Source of the DNA: Streptomyces liliifuscus
GTDB lineage: Bacteria > Actinomycetota > Actinomycetes > Streptomycetales > Streptomycetaceae
Direction: 5' to 3'
DNA length: 64,000 nucleotides
Assembly (NCBI RefSeq): GCF_016598615.1
Contig: NZ_CP066832.1
Coordinates: 186,001 to 250,000 of the forward strand
The notes beneath the pieces are model-generated. The model was given only the letters and a program-made list of their open reading frames with translations. It had not been told where the DNA came from and searched no databases. A program made the position numbers and the translations under genes. Within the stretch, counting starts at the first letter, position 1, and every line of letters starts with the position of its first letter. Shown one piece after another: positions 23,952-32,900 of the stretch.

Positions 23952-24440
23952 ATGACGCAAACCATAACCACCTCGGCCCCGGAAGCCACTGGGCGCCGGG
24001 ACCGACTCTCGCAACGCCCCGACGTGCTGTTCTGCTACGGCACGCTCCGTTTCGACGCCGTCCTCCGGGCCCTGCTGGGCCGAGTCCCGCAGCAGTCTCC
24101 GGCATCCGCGCCGGGCTACCGCGCTGCCGCGCTCGAAGGCCGCGTCTACCCAGGCCTCGTCGCTGGAACGTCCGCCGACGTTGCCTCCGGGGTGGTCCTG
24201 ACCGACCTGAGCAACCAGGAGTGGCGCATCCTCGACGCGTTCGAGGACGCTCGATACGAGCTGCGAGAGTTGCCGCTGTCCAACGGGCGGTGGGGTTGGG
24301 CGTACATATGGCCTGGAGGCGATGTACGAGTGGATGACTGGGATGCCACGGAATTCGAAGCCCGGCATCTCGCCGCCTACGCAGCCCGCTGCGCGCGGCT
24401 TGCCCCTGGGCTGGCCGCAGGGCGGCCGAAGGGCGAGTAG
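23952..24440 (+). CDS. Gamma-glutamylcyclotransferase-like (AIG2-type) protein
   Basis: A 162-residue GGCT/AIG2-fold protein. FCYGTLRFD (about 27-35) is the substrate-binding YGTL loop, GRVYPGLV is the conserved turn, and LDAFEDARYELREL (about 94-107) holds the family's catalytic glutamate position. Such enzymes release 5-oxoproline from gamma-glutamyl compounds. Start ATG 13 bp after the GNAT gene, so third in that run; a bidirectional terminator follows. Confidence 0.82.
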   Translation: MTQTITTSAPEATGRRDRLSQRPDVLFCYGTLRFDAVLRALLGRVPQQSPASAPGYRAAALEGRVYPGLVAGTSADVASGVVLTDLSNQEWRILDAFEDARYELRELPLSNGRWGWAYIWPGGDVRVDDWDATEFEARHLAAYAARCARLAPGLAAGRPKGE

Positions 24441-24513
24441 ACGGCGGCCTCACCCAGGTGTTCGGCCGCTTTGCATCTCACTGAAGCGAACCTCAACCCC
24501 GGTGAGAGAAATT

Positions 24514-24556
24514 GCGGCCTGCCCTCTCTGCCGACATCGCAGGGAAGACAGGCCGC
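24514..24556. terminator. Bidirectional hairpin between convergent genes
   Basis: GCGGCCTG (24514-24521) pairs with CAGGCCGC (24549-24556), with a further CCCT/AGGG pairing inside. It lies between the ends of the cyclotransferase-like gene (plus) and the GNAT gene (minus) and is followed by TCTCGTTTC on the plus strand. Confidence 0.65.
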
Positions 24557-24590
24557 TCTCGTTTCAACTGCCTCACTGCAGTGGAGCGTC

Positions 24591-25256
24591 CTACACCGAA
24601 AGGGATACTTCGGCCGCACCGCGGAACGAGCGTGAGAAGTATCCCATTGCTCCCGCCATATTCGATCTCGCGCTCTCGGCGAGAGGCGTCCTCCACCTTC
24701 CAGAGATTCCCGGAGGGGCAATGTCGGGGATAAGCCAGCTGGCGAGCTCGGGGATTTCTTCTGCCTTGCGTTCTAAGGCGTACGAAGTGTGCCCTCCGGG
24801 GGTCGAGACCTTTCGGATGAGCTGGAAGTTCTGCTGCTGGTAGTACTCGGCGAGAGCGGGGGAGCTGCAGTCGCGACGTACGCGGCTGATGCCCTCGCGT
24901 GCCGCGCGGTCGACGGCCCAGTCGGCGATGAGTGTGCCGAGCTTGCGGTGGCGTTCGGCGGGGTCGGTGACGGTGCCGTTGAGGTAGTAGGCGGTGTCGG
25001 CGGCTTCGGCCGCGGTCCAGGTCCAGGGCGCGGATGTCCGGAGGATCGTGGTACAGCCCAGGATCCGGTCGCCGTATTCCGTCAGGACCCACATCTCGAT
25101 TGGGTGGCGCGTGCAGTTGTCGGCCAGCTCGTGGACGTGCTTTCCCCAGTTGCGCCAGCCGGGGAGCTGGTTAGCCTTCATCCAGTCGGAGCGAGCCTGG
25201 ATCATCGTGGCGAGGCCGGGTTGGTCGTCCGGAATGGCTGGGCGCATCGTGAGCAT
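24591..25256 (-). CDS. GNAT family N-acetyltransferase
   Basis: A 221-residue protein with a GNAT layout: MRPAIPDDQPGLATMIQARSDWM at the N-terminus, MWVLTEYGDRILGCTTI as central strands, RHRKLGTLIADWAVDRAA (about 123-140) as the acetyl-CoA helix region, and LAEYYQQQNFQLIRKV as the C-terminal strand. The C-terminal 50 residues extend beyond the domain. Start ATG behind CACAGGAGCGGACCGC. The upstream region holds a TAGACGTCTA palindrome (25318-25327) near the expected promoter. Confidence 0.75.
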   Translation of the reverse strand: MLTMRPAIPDDQPGLATMIQARSDWMKANQLPGWRNWGKHVHELADNCTRHPIEMWVLTEYGDRILGCTTILRTSAPWTWTAAEAADTAYYLNGTVTDPAERHRKLGTLIADWAVDRAAREGISRVRRDCSSPALAEYYQQQNFQLIRKVSTPGGHTSYALERKAEEIPELASWLIPDIAPPGISGRWRTPLAESARSNMAGAMGYFSRSFRGAAEVSLSV

Positions 25257-25441
25257 GCGGTCCGCTCCTGTGTGCTCGTCCGTGAGCGGTCGGCAGTCTG
25301 GTGTCCCGTCCGCACCTTAGACGTCTACTGCCTGGTAGGTACACGTTCTATGTGCTCTGGGTCCGGATCGTTGTATGAGCCGTGCTGGCAGGTGGCGGGA
25401 TGCTTGGCAGCACTATCCGGTGGTCCGTCAGGGCGCGGGTG

Positions 25442-26284
25442 TCAGGCTGCGGCGGGCCGTGAGCGCAGGAGCCCGTCGGCGAGGTGCTGGGCGAGGAGGG
25501 CGGCCTGGAGGGCGCCGGCGGGTCCGGGAGTGGCCTCGATCGCGCGAATGAATGCGGATCCGACGATGACGGCGTCGGCGTAGGTGCCGACGAGGGCCGC
25601 TTGTTGGGCGGTGGAGACGCCGATGCCGACGCCGACGGGGAGGTGGGTGAGGGTGCGCAAGCGGTCGACGAAGGCGGGTAGGCCGGGGTGGAGGGGGCCT
25701 TGGCTGCCGGTGACACCGGTGGTTGCGGGGGCGTAGACCATGCCGCTGGCGGCGGCGCATACGCTGGCCAGGCGCTGGTCGGTGGCGTTCGGCGCGACAA
25801 CGAACACGGTGTCCAGGTGGTGTTCGTGGGCGGCGCTGAGCCAGTCGGCGGCTTCTTCGATGGGCAGGTCGGGGATGATGACGCCGGCCCCGCCGGCTGC
25901 GGCGAGGCGCTGGGCGAATCGGCTCGGGCCGTAGTGGTGGACGGGCTGCCAGTAGGTCATGACGACGAGCGCGGTGCTGGAGGCCGCAGCGAGCTCGCGG
26001 ACGGTTGTGAAGAGGTGCTCGGTGCGGAATCCGGCCCGGAGGGCTTGTTCGGCGGCGCGTTGGATGACCGGACCGTCCATGAGGGGGTCGGTGAACGGCA
26101 GGCCGATCTCGATCACGTCGGCGGTGGTTGCGAGCAGGTGCAGGGCGTCGAGGCTCTGATCGAGCGTGGGGTAGCCGGCGGGTAGGTAGGCGGCGAGGGC
26201 GGCCCGGCCTTGTCCGCGGGCGTTGGCCAGGGCCTGCTCGAGGCGGGATGCCGGGGCGCCGGGTGACGAGGAAGTGAGGTTCAA
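25442..26284 (-). CDS. trpA: Tryptophan synthase alpha subunit, stand-alone
   Basis: A 280-residue TrpA TIM barrel that cleaves indole-3-glycerol phosphate to indole and glyceraldehyde-3-phosphate. Catalytic Glu is in VIEIGLPFTDPLMDGPVIQ (about 58-76) and catalytic Asp in GVIIPDLPIEE (about 135-145). The phosphate loops VYAPATTGVTGSQ, PVGVGIGVS and VIVGSAFI are intact. Start TTG behind AGGACAGGCACC. Unusually there is no trpB, trpC or other trp gene nearby. It may be a second copy that supplies free indole to a secondary pathway, like plant indole lyases (inference). Confidence 0.92.
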   Translation of the reverse strand: MNLTSSSPGAPASRLEQALANARGQGRAALAAYLPAGYPTLDQSLDALHLLATTADVIEIGLPFTDPLMDGPVIQRAAEQALRAGFRTEHLFTTVRELAAASSTALVVMTYWQPVHHYGPSRFAQRLAAAGGAGVIIPDLPIEEAADWLSAAHEHHLDTVFVVAPNATDQRLASVCAAASGMVYAPATTGVTGSQGPLHPGLPAFVDRLRTLTHLPVGVGIGVSTAQQAALVGTYADAVIVGSAFIRAIEATPGPAGALQAALLAQHLADGLLRSRPAAA

Positions 26285-26401
26285 GGTGCCTGTCCTGGGG
26301 CTCGATCGCCCGGGCGGCGGCTCTCGGGGCCGGGCCGGCGGAGCGGGGGTGGCGCCAGGCCAGCGGCGGGGTGAGTGCCGGGTTCCGGTTGCGGGTACGC
26401 C

Positions 26402-26439
26402 GACGGCGGCCCGGGGTCACAGTGGGCCGGGCCGCCGTC
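26402..26439 (-). terminator. Strong hairpin terminator after the SH3 gene
   Basis: GACGGCGGCCCGG (26402-26414) pairs perfectly over 13 bp with CCGGGCCGCCGTC (26427-26439). It lies downstream of the secreted SH3 gene and upstream of trpA, both minus strand. No long U-run follows. Confidence 0.7.
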
Positions 26440-26446
26440 GCGTCGT

Positions 26447-26475
26447 CCTGAGCCTGTACGAAGTGACGGCTCAGG
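26447..26475 (-). terminator. Second hairpin after the SH3 gene
   Basis: CCTGAGCC (26447-26454) pairs with GGCTCAGG (26468-26475), 8 bp with a 13-nt loop, just upstream in transcription of the 26402-26439 stem. The pair likely forms a two-stage terminator separating the SH3 gene from trpA. Confidence 0.5.
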
Positions 26476-26532
26476 CGTGGGAGGGGCCGGGAGAGCTCGG
26501 GTCAGGTCGTCTCTGCCGGCCGGGGATGGGGC

Positions 26533-26892
26533 TCAGTCCAGCTGCATGGGCACGTTGATGTACTGGGCGGCGACCCAGCCCTTCTTGCCCTTGTGGGCAC
26601 CGGACTTCACGGTGACGTAGCCCCAGGCGCCGGGCTTGCCGTTGTCGCCCTTGTTGCACTGCCAGTACACGTCGGTGCCCTTGGAGAGCTGGCCGGTGGC
26701 GGTGTAGCCGGTGCCCGGGCCGGTGCGGAACTTCACCGTCGCGTACACGTCGGTGTTGAGCTTGATCTGGTGGGTGCAGGCTCCGCTGCCGACGGTCGCG
26801 GCGCTGGCGGTGGAGGCGGTGGCGACGGCGCCGCCGAGGAGCAGAGCGCCGGTGGTTGCCACGGTCGCTACGCGGCGGGTGAGGGTGTGCAT
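26533..26892 (-). CDS. Secreted SH3-like protein
   Basis: A 119-residue exported protein. Residues 1-32 are a signal peptide (basic MHTLTRR, then ATVATTGALLLGGAVATA, cleavage near ASTASA-A). The mature part is a bacterial SH3 domain (YATVKFRTGPGTGYTATGQL, VYWQCNKGDNGKPGAWGYV, KGWVAAQYINV), which commonly binds peptidoglycan or receptors. Two cysteines (CTH and WQCN) could form a disulfide. Start ATG behind AGGAAGAGCCGCAC. Its 280-bp upstream region holds large inverted repeats. Confidence 0.82.
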   Translation of the reverse strand: MHTLTRRVATVATTGALLLGGAVATASTASAATVGSGACTHQIKLNTDVYATVKFRTGPGTGYTATGQLSKGTDVYWQCNKGDNGKPGAWGYVTVKSGAHKGKKGWVAAQYINVPMQLD

Positions 26893-26976
26893 GTGCGGCT
26901 CTTCCTGGTGTCGTCGGCCGGAATTCCTCGCCCGTCTGACTTCCTCATCGCGGTGCTGATAGACAGTGAGGAGGGC

Positions 26977-27031
26977 GAAGAAGATCGGGAACGTGACAGG
27001 TTCGTCTTCGTTCCGGACTCGATCTTCTTTC
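26977..27031. repeat. Imperfect inverted repeat
   Basis: GAAGAAGATCG-GGAACG (26977-26993) is mirrored by CGTTCC (27009-27014) and CGATCTTCTTTC (27020-27031), with a 5-nt bulge. It lies about 85 nt upstream of the SH3 gene start, so it may form a structured leader or an operator. Confidence 0.4.
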
Positions 27032-27071
27032 TGCGCCGAGGAGTTGACCAGGCTCGGTTTATTCCGTGAAT

Positions 27072-27119
27072 CCGCGTTCCGGAACGGCGGGGTCAGGTAT
27101 GAGCCGTTCCGGAACGCGG
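27072..27119. terminator. Long perfect inverted repeat between two genes
   Basis: A 17-base arm, CCGCGTTCCGGAACGGC (27072-27088), is perfectly complementary to 27103-27119 across a 14-nt loop. Each arm itself holds the palindrome CGTTCCGGAACG. It is 54 nt beyond the end of the prepilin peptidase gene (minus) and 180 nt before the SH3 gene. A terminator is likely, but the doubled palindrome also fits a regulator site. Confidence 0.55.
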
Positions 27120-27172
27120 TGTGCAGGAAAAGGAATTACAGGAAGCGGTATTTCCGGGAATGCGCAGCGCGG

Positions 27173-27892
27173 TCAGGCCGCAGTGACCGAAACGGCGAGG
27201 GCCCCGATGACCATGTAGGGGCCGAAAGACACGTGCGTGCGGCGGGCACGGCCGACTGCCATCCGCGCCACCTCCAGGACCGCGCCGACGACGAAGCCCG
27301 CGGCTGCTCCCCAGAACAGGGCTGTCCAGCTGCTCCAGCCCAGGAGCGCCCCGATGGCCGGTGCGAGCTTGACGTCTCCGATCCCCATGGCGCCGGTGAA
27401 CGCGATGAGGAGGAAGACGGCGGTGAGCACGGCAGCAGCGGCGGCCGCGCGGCCCAGACTCCCGGGCTCGCCCGCCACCTGGGCCGCGGTGAGCAGGAGG
27501 AACGTCCCGCACAAGGCGGGAAGGGTGAGCACGTCAGGGAGCCGTTGCACGGCGACGTCGATCAGGGCGAGTGCGACACCGCATGCGGCGATCCAGTACT
27601 GGGCAGCGGCGAACCAGCCGCTCGCGCCGCCCGCCGCGATCACGGCGAACGCCACGGCGGCTGCCGCCTCCGGCGTGAAGGCGTGCGGTCCGATCGCCTG
27701 TGCGCACGCCGGGCAGCGCCCGGAGGCAGGCAGCACCGGGAGCCGGCGTCCGAGGACGCCGCTGCCGCAGTGCGGGCAGTCACTGCGTGCGGACGCGGCC
27801 GCCGGGACGGAGCGGGCGAAGACCACCGGGCGTGCCGCAGCGCCGGCCAGCGCTCCGACGGCGGCGATCAGGGCAACGCTGAGGACGGACAA
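27173..27892 (-). CDS. Prepilin peptidase (A24 family)
   Basis: A 239-residue membrane aspartyl protease. Active-site Asps are in ALIDVAVQRLPDVLT (about 122-136) and AMGIGDVKLAPAIGALLGW (about 170-188), the GxGD signature. About six hydrophobic segments are visible. The N-terminal CPHCGSGVL and CPACAQ pairs resemble the zinc cysteines of TadV/PilD-type enzymes. It probably matures the Flp and TadE-like prepilins encoded 14-22 kb away, since no other peptidase is seen in the Tad locus. Start TTG behind GGAGTCTCC. Confidence 0.88.
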   Translation of the reverse strand: MSVLSVALIAAVGALAGAAARPVVFARSVPAAASARSDCPHCGSGVLGRRLPVLPASGRCPACAQAIGPHAFTPEAAAAVAFAVIAAGGASGWFAAAQYWIAACGVALALIDVAVQRLPDVLTLPALCGTFLLLTAAQVAGEPGSLGRAAAAAAVLTAVFLLIAFTGAMGIGDVKLAPAIGALLGWSSWTALFWGAAAGFVVGAVLEVARMAVGRARRTHVSFGPYMVIGALAVSVTAA

Positions 27893-28054
27893 AGGAGACT
27901 CCTACGTGCAGCCCGGCCTCCCCGTGACGGGCCGGTCGGCTTCGACCCTACGGCCCGCCGCGACGACCCCCACCGGCCCGCCTCCACGGGTCCCCTGCCC
28001 TGAGCGCCGGGCCCGGCGGGAACCGATGACACGTTCCGTCGTACGGCCGCCGGC

Positions 28055-28537
28055 TCATGCTCCCCGTGAGCCGGCGTCGAGCGTTTCCGCCAGGCTGAGC
28101 GCGGCCAGGACCTGCACCTGGCCCTCTGCCAGCTTGAGGGTGCCGGCCGCGGTCGCCTCGGCGACCCGGGCCGCGTGCTCCAGTGCCATCGCCACGCCGG
28201 TCGGTTCCCTGTGTGCGGTCAGCCACTCGAAGCCCGCGCGGAGCGCGGCCGCGAGGTCACCGTCGTGGTCCTCGGGACCATTCGTGGTTAACGCCCGGAG
28301 CCACAGGTCGGCGTGGGACTGCACGATCGTGTCGAAAGCCCGGTAGTCCGTGACGGTGCCACACCTGCCTCCCGCTCCGTCGGCACCGCGCCGCCCGGTC
28401 CAGTTGCTCGCCAGCCACCGGTGGCGATGGCAGACCTCAAGCCGGTAGTCCACCGGCCGGTCCCGTGCCCGGGTGCGGCGTTCGACGACGACGGTCGACG
28501 GCGCGGTGCATGTGGTGATCTGGCGCAGGACCGGCAC
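28055..28537 (-). CDS. Unknown protein
   Basis: A 160-residue protein. An N-terminal half with many His/Arg/Cys residues (LRQITTCTA; LEVCHRHRWLASNWTGRRG) precedes a helical C-terminal half (AFDTIVQSHADLWLRALTTNG; GVAMALEHAARVAEATAAGTLKLAEGQVQVLAALSLAE). No family recognised. Start GTG is preferred over the ATG 39 nt upstream because AGGAGGAGTTCCGCT precedes it. Confidence 0.55.
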   Translation of the reverse strand: MPVLRQITTCTAPSTVVVERRTRARDRPVDYRLEVCHRHRWLASNWTGRRGADGAGGRCGTVTDYRAFDTIVQSHADLWLRALTTNGPEDHDGDLAAALRAGFEWLTAHREPTGVAMALEHAARVAEATAAGTLKLAEGQVQVLAALSLAETLDAGSRGA

Positions 28538-28684
28538 AGCGGAACTCCTCCTGGTCGCGAGTGGAGTTCTGATCATGACCAGGTGAGAGGCGCGCCATAG
28601 TCCACGATTGGGCGCTACGGCTGTGACCCGGCTCTCACTCTCCGACCCGACGGCGCAGCACGAGAGCGTTCCGGCGAGCGGCGC

Positions 28685-29653
28685 TCACTCCCGTATGTCG
28701 CCGGGAGCCATGTCGTCCCGCAGCCTCAGGTAGCGCACCGGGTGGCGGTGTCGGCCCAGGTCAAGCGCTGTGTCGGTGTCGACTTCGGCGATGTGCTCGG
28801 GCACGACGGGCTGGAAGACCAGCAGCTCCTTCGTTCCCCATCCTGCCGAGAACTCCCGGCCCCACCAAGGGTGGTCGGCTCCCGCCGGGCGCAGGACCGC
28901 ACCCAGCTCGATCGCCGCCGTGCGGGACAACGGTGTGGAGCGGGCGATCAGCCGGAGACGGCCGGTCGCGTCGAGCCGGCCGAGCAAGAGGCTGAGGGGG
29001 GCGTGCGCGGTGCCAGTGACCGCACCGATGATCCCTTCCGCCGTCATGCGCGTCCTCAGCTTCAGCCACCCGCGCTCCCCAGGCCGGTACCGGGAACCGG
29101 AATCCTTGATCATGAGGCCCTCGACGCCGGCTGCTCCCCAGGCCGGATCCAGCCATGTGCGGGCCGTTGCGGCGTCGGCGGTCTGTGGGCACAGCACCCA
29201 GGGCGCTGCGAGCTCCAGGGATGCGAAATGGCTCTCCAGTGCCCTCCTGCGCTGATGCAGGGGCTGGTCCATGAGGACGGCGCCGGAGACCTCAAGCAGA
29301 TCGAAGGTGATCAGGTGGGCGGACTGATCGCGGGCGGCGCGCTCTGCCCGGGGCCCGCGGAGCCGGGCTCGGTGCTGAAGGGCCGTGAAGTCCAGCCTGC
29401 CGTCGCGCCAGACCACCAGCTCGGCGTCGACGACTGCCTCGACCCCGAGCGCGGCCGCGGCACGGGCGATCTCCGGGAAGGCCGGGCGAAGGTCGGCGCC
29501 TCGCCTGGACTGGAGGTACGGCTCGGGACCGGTGAACACAAGGACACGGAACCCGTCGGCCTTCTGCTCGAAGAGCATGGGCCTGGGCCCGGACGGCGGC
29601 AGAGTCGTCACGGAGCGTGCCAGCATCGGCTCGACCGGCGGTGAAAGGTGCAC
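28685..29653 (-). CDS. ATP-dependent DNA ligase
   Basis: A 322-residue ligase with nucleotidyltransferase and OB domains. Motif I is FEQKADGFRV (lysine at about residue 28), followed by LQSRRGADLRPAFPEI (III-like), DAELVVW (motif III), GVEGLMIKDSGSRYRPGERGWLKLR (motifs IV and V, about 195-220). It seals nicks using ATP. Absence of polymerase and nuclease modules separates it from full-length LigD. Start GTG (MHLSPPVEP). It diverges from dnaE2 and faces the LexA-like box, so it may share DNA-damage control. Confidence 0.88.
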   Translation of the reverse strand: MHLSPPVEPMLARSVTTLPPSGPRPMLFEQKADGFRVLVFTGPEPYLQSRRGADLRPAFPEIARAAAALGVEAVVDAELVVWRDGRLDFTALQHRARLRGPRAERAARDQSAHLITFDLLEVSGAVLMDQPLHQRRRALESHFASLELAAPWVLCPQTADAATARTWLDPAWGAAGVEGLMIKDSGSRYRPGERGWLKLRTRMTAEGIIGAVTGTAHAPLSLLLGRLDATGRLRLIARSTPLSRTAAIELGAVLRPAGADHPWWGREFSAGWGTKELLVFQPVVPEHIAEVDTDTALDLGRHRHPVRYLRLRDDMAPGDIRE

Positions 29654-29898
29654 CCGTCCAGTCCTACGCTCTTCGCACCCCGCTCGCCCGCGCACAGTCT
29701 GTCCCCGATGACCGCCTCGGGCAGGGGTACTCGGCGGGGCCCAGCCGGGGCGGGCGAGGCCCGGGGAGCACGCTGCCGCAGGCCCAAGAGCCCTATCGCG
29801 GCGGCCGCACCGCCGCGGCCTCGGCACCGCCTTCACCCGAGCCGGCCTCCTGTCGCGGCAGCCAGATGGCTGGTCCGCGGTGTCCGAAACTCGCATGT

Positions 29899-29914
29899 TC
29901 GAATTAATGTTCGA
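29899..29914. promoter_or_regulatory. LexA (SOS) box candidate
   Basis: TCGAATTAATGTTCGA (29899-29914) differs at one position from the Gram-positive/actinobacterial LexA consensus CGAAC-N4-GTTCG. It lies 62 bp upstream of the dnaE2-type start, in an AT-rich patch, and 246 bp upstream of the divergent ligase start. Strong context for DNA-damage induction; binding not shown. Confidence 0.7.
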
Positions 29915-29975
29915 TAGAGTCGAAGCGGAGAGAGTCGGTTAGTACCGGTTTGGGGGTATTCGGGCGGAGGGTGGC

Positions 29976-32900
29976 ATGCGCGGAGGGCTTCCTCACCTGC
30001 ATGTGGCGAGCGGGTTTTCGGCCCGCTACGGCGCCTCACATCCAAGCGATCTCGCCACCCGGGCCGCCGAGCGCGGCATCGGGACGCTGGCGTTGACCGA
30101 CCGGGACATGGTCACCGGGACCGTCCGTTTCGCGAAGGCCGCCGCGGCCGAGGGGATCCGCCCGCTGTTCGGTGTGGACCTCGGGGTCGCCGCCTGCACT
30201 CCCGCCGCTCCGGCCGCCCGCCGCCGCACTCCGGTGCGGGGCGGCGCGCACGTAGCCGAAGCACCGTTCCGGGCGACCTTCCTGGCCCAGGACCCCGACG
30301 GGTGGGCGCGGCTGTGCCGGCTGGTGTCCGCCACTCACGCCGCCGCGTTTGCCGCCGGCGCTCCGCCGGCGGCGTCGTGGGAGCACCTGCGCCAGTACGC
30401 GGGCAGCGGCCTGGTGGTGATGCTCGGCCCTGCCTCCGAACCGCTGCGCGCCCTCTCTGCAGGCCGTGCGGACATCGCCGAACAGCTCCTGGAGCCGTGG
30501 CGGCAGGCCGCGGGCGAAGGTCTGCGGTTGGAGGTCGTGTGCTGGGGCCTGCCTGGGACCGGACCCGGCTCCGTACGCCTTGCCGCGCACACCCTCATGC
30601 TTGCCGACCGCCTCGCCATCCCGGCCGTCCTGACCAACGCCGTCCGCTACGCCGACGCGGGCCAGCACCGGATCGCGGACGTGCTGGACGCCGCGCGGCT
30701 GCTACGCCCTGTGGACCGGCGACGGCTGGACTGCGGCGAGCGCTGGCTCAAGCCCGCCGGCGACATGACGGCGATCGCACAGCGGGTCGCGGCGGCAGCC
30801 GGTGCCGACGGCCGGCGGTCGGAGCGCCTCATCGCCGACACGCTTACCGTCGCCGACGCCTGCACCCTGGACGCCGTACGGGACCTCGGGCTGGGCACCC
30901 CGCATTTTCCCGAGCCCGAAGTGGTGGGTGCGGAGCCGGTGCCGGGCGGCGCGATGCGACTGCTGCGGCAGCGGTGCGAGGCCGGGATGGTCGCTCGCGG
31001 CCTCGACCTCGACCGGCGCGCAATGGACCAGCTGCACTACGAGCTCGGCATCATCGGACGGCTCGGCTACGAGGCCTACTTCCTCGCCGTCGCCCAGGTC
31101 GTCGCCGACGTCCGCGCGATGGGCATCCGGGTCGCCGCGCGCGGCTCCGGTGCCGGCTCGATGGTCAACCACGCGCTTTTTGTGGCGACCGCAAACCCTT
31201 TGTCGCACTCTCTTCTTTTTGAGCGTTTCCTGAGTGAGCGGCGAGCTTCGCTCCCGGACATCGACATCGACGTCGAATCCGCGCGCCGACTGGAGGTCTA
31301 CGACCGGATCATCGCCCGCTTCGGCACAGAACGCGTCGCAGTCACCGGCATGCCCGAGACCTACCGCGCCCGCCACGCCTTGCGTGATACCGGCCTCGCA
31401 CTCGGCCTGCCGCCGGCCACCGTCGACCGGATCGCGAAGTCCTTCCCCCACATCCGCGCCGCCGACATCCGCGGAGCACTCGCAGAACTCCCGGAATTGC
31501 GCGGCCTGGCCGCGGAAGCCGAGAACTTCGGCCCGCTGTGGGAGCTCGCCGAGGGCCTGGACAAGCTGCCGCGCGGGATCGCCATGCATCCCTGCGGCGT
31601 CATCCTCTCCAACTCCACCCTGCTGAACCGCCTGCCCGTGCAGCCCACGCCCGGTGGCGAGTACCCGATGGTCCAGGCCGACAAGGAAGACGTCGAGGAC
31701 CTCGGCCTGCTCAAGCTCGACGTCCTGGGGGTGCGGATGCAGTCCGCGATGGCCCACGCGGTGAAGGAGATCCGCCGCACGACCGGCCGGCAGATCGACC
31801 TCGACAACCCCGACCACGCCCCCCTCGACGACCGGTTCGCCTTCGCGCTCATCCAGGCCAGCGACACCGTCGGCATGTTCCAGCTCGAGTCGCCCGGCCA
31901 GCAGGACCTGGTCGGCCGCCTGCAGCCCCGCGGCCCCCAGGACGTCATCGCCGACATCTCCCTCTTCCGTCCGGGACCGGTCGCCGGCGGCATGCCCGCC
32001 CTTTACATCGCCGCCCGCCACGGCGCCGAACCCACCTACCCCCACCCCGACCTCGAGCCGGTCCTCGCCGATACCTACGGAGTGACGATCTGGCATGAAC
32101 AGATCATCGACATCTTCGCCGTCATGACCGGCTGCGACAGAGCCCTCGCCGAGGTCGCCCGCCGCGCCCTCGGCGACGAAGAGCGCCTGCCGAAGATCGA
32201 GTCGTGGTTCCGGAAACTGGCCGGCGCCCGTGGCTACACGCACAGCGTTCTCGACGAAGTCTGGGAGATCGTCTCGTCGTTCGGAGCATACGGATTCTGC
32301 CGCGCCCACGCCGTCGCGTTCGCCGTCCCAGCCCTTCAGTCCGCGTGGCTCAAAGCCCACCACCCCGCCGCCCTCTACGCCGGCTTGCTGGAGCACGACC
32401 CCGGCATGTGGCCGCTGCGCGTCATCGTCGCCGACGCCCGCCGCCACAACGTCCCCGTCCTCCCCGTCGACATCAACCACTCCAAGCCCGCGTACACGGT
32501 CGAGGAGACGCCGGACAGCTGGGGCGTGCGGATCTCCCTGTCCTCGGTACACGGCATCAGCGAAGAGGAGGTCGTCAGGATCGCCGCAGCACAGCCCTAC
32601 ACCTCGCTCCAGGACTTCTGGGCCCGCGCCCGGCCGAAGCTGCCGACCGTCGAACGCCTGATCAGGATCGGCGCACTCGACCAGTTCAAGGGAGAGGCGT
32701 CACGGCGGGACCTGCTGCTGCAGGCGACCGAGCTGCACCGCCAGACCCGCACCCGCCCCGGCACCGGCCAACTCCCGCTTGACACCACCCTGGTGACCGC
32801 CGGGCCGGCCGGGCTGAGAGAGATGACCGCCCGCGAGAAACTGGAGGCCGAGCTCGGCGTACTCAAGATCGACGTCTCGCGCCACCTCATGGAGGACCAC

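Noticed and set aside
24441..24590. Small RNA gene in the convergent gap
   Set aside because: The structure is explained by a bidirectional terminator; no promoter was seen.
25318..25327. TAGACGTCTA palindrome as a strong operator
   Set aside because: Only 10 bp and single copy, so kept as a note on the GNAT gene rather than a feature.
30702..32552. 616-codon minus-strand open frame inside dnaE2
   Set aside because: Shadow of dnaE2 codons; no ribosome site or recognisable domain.
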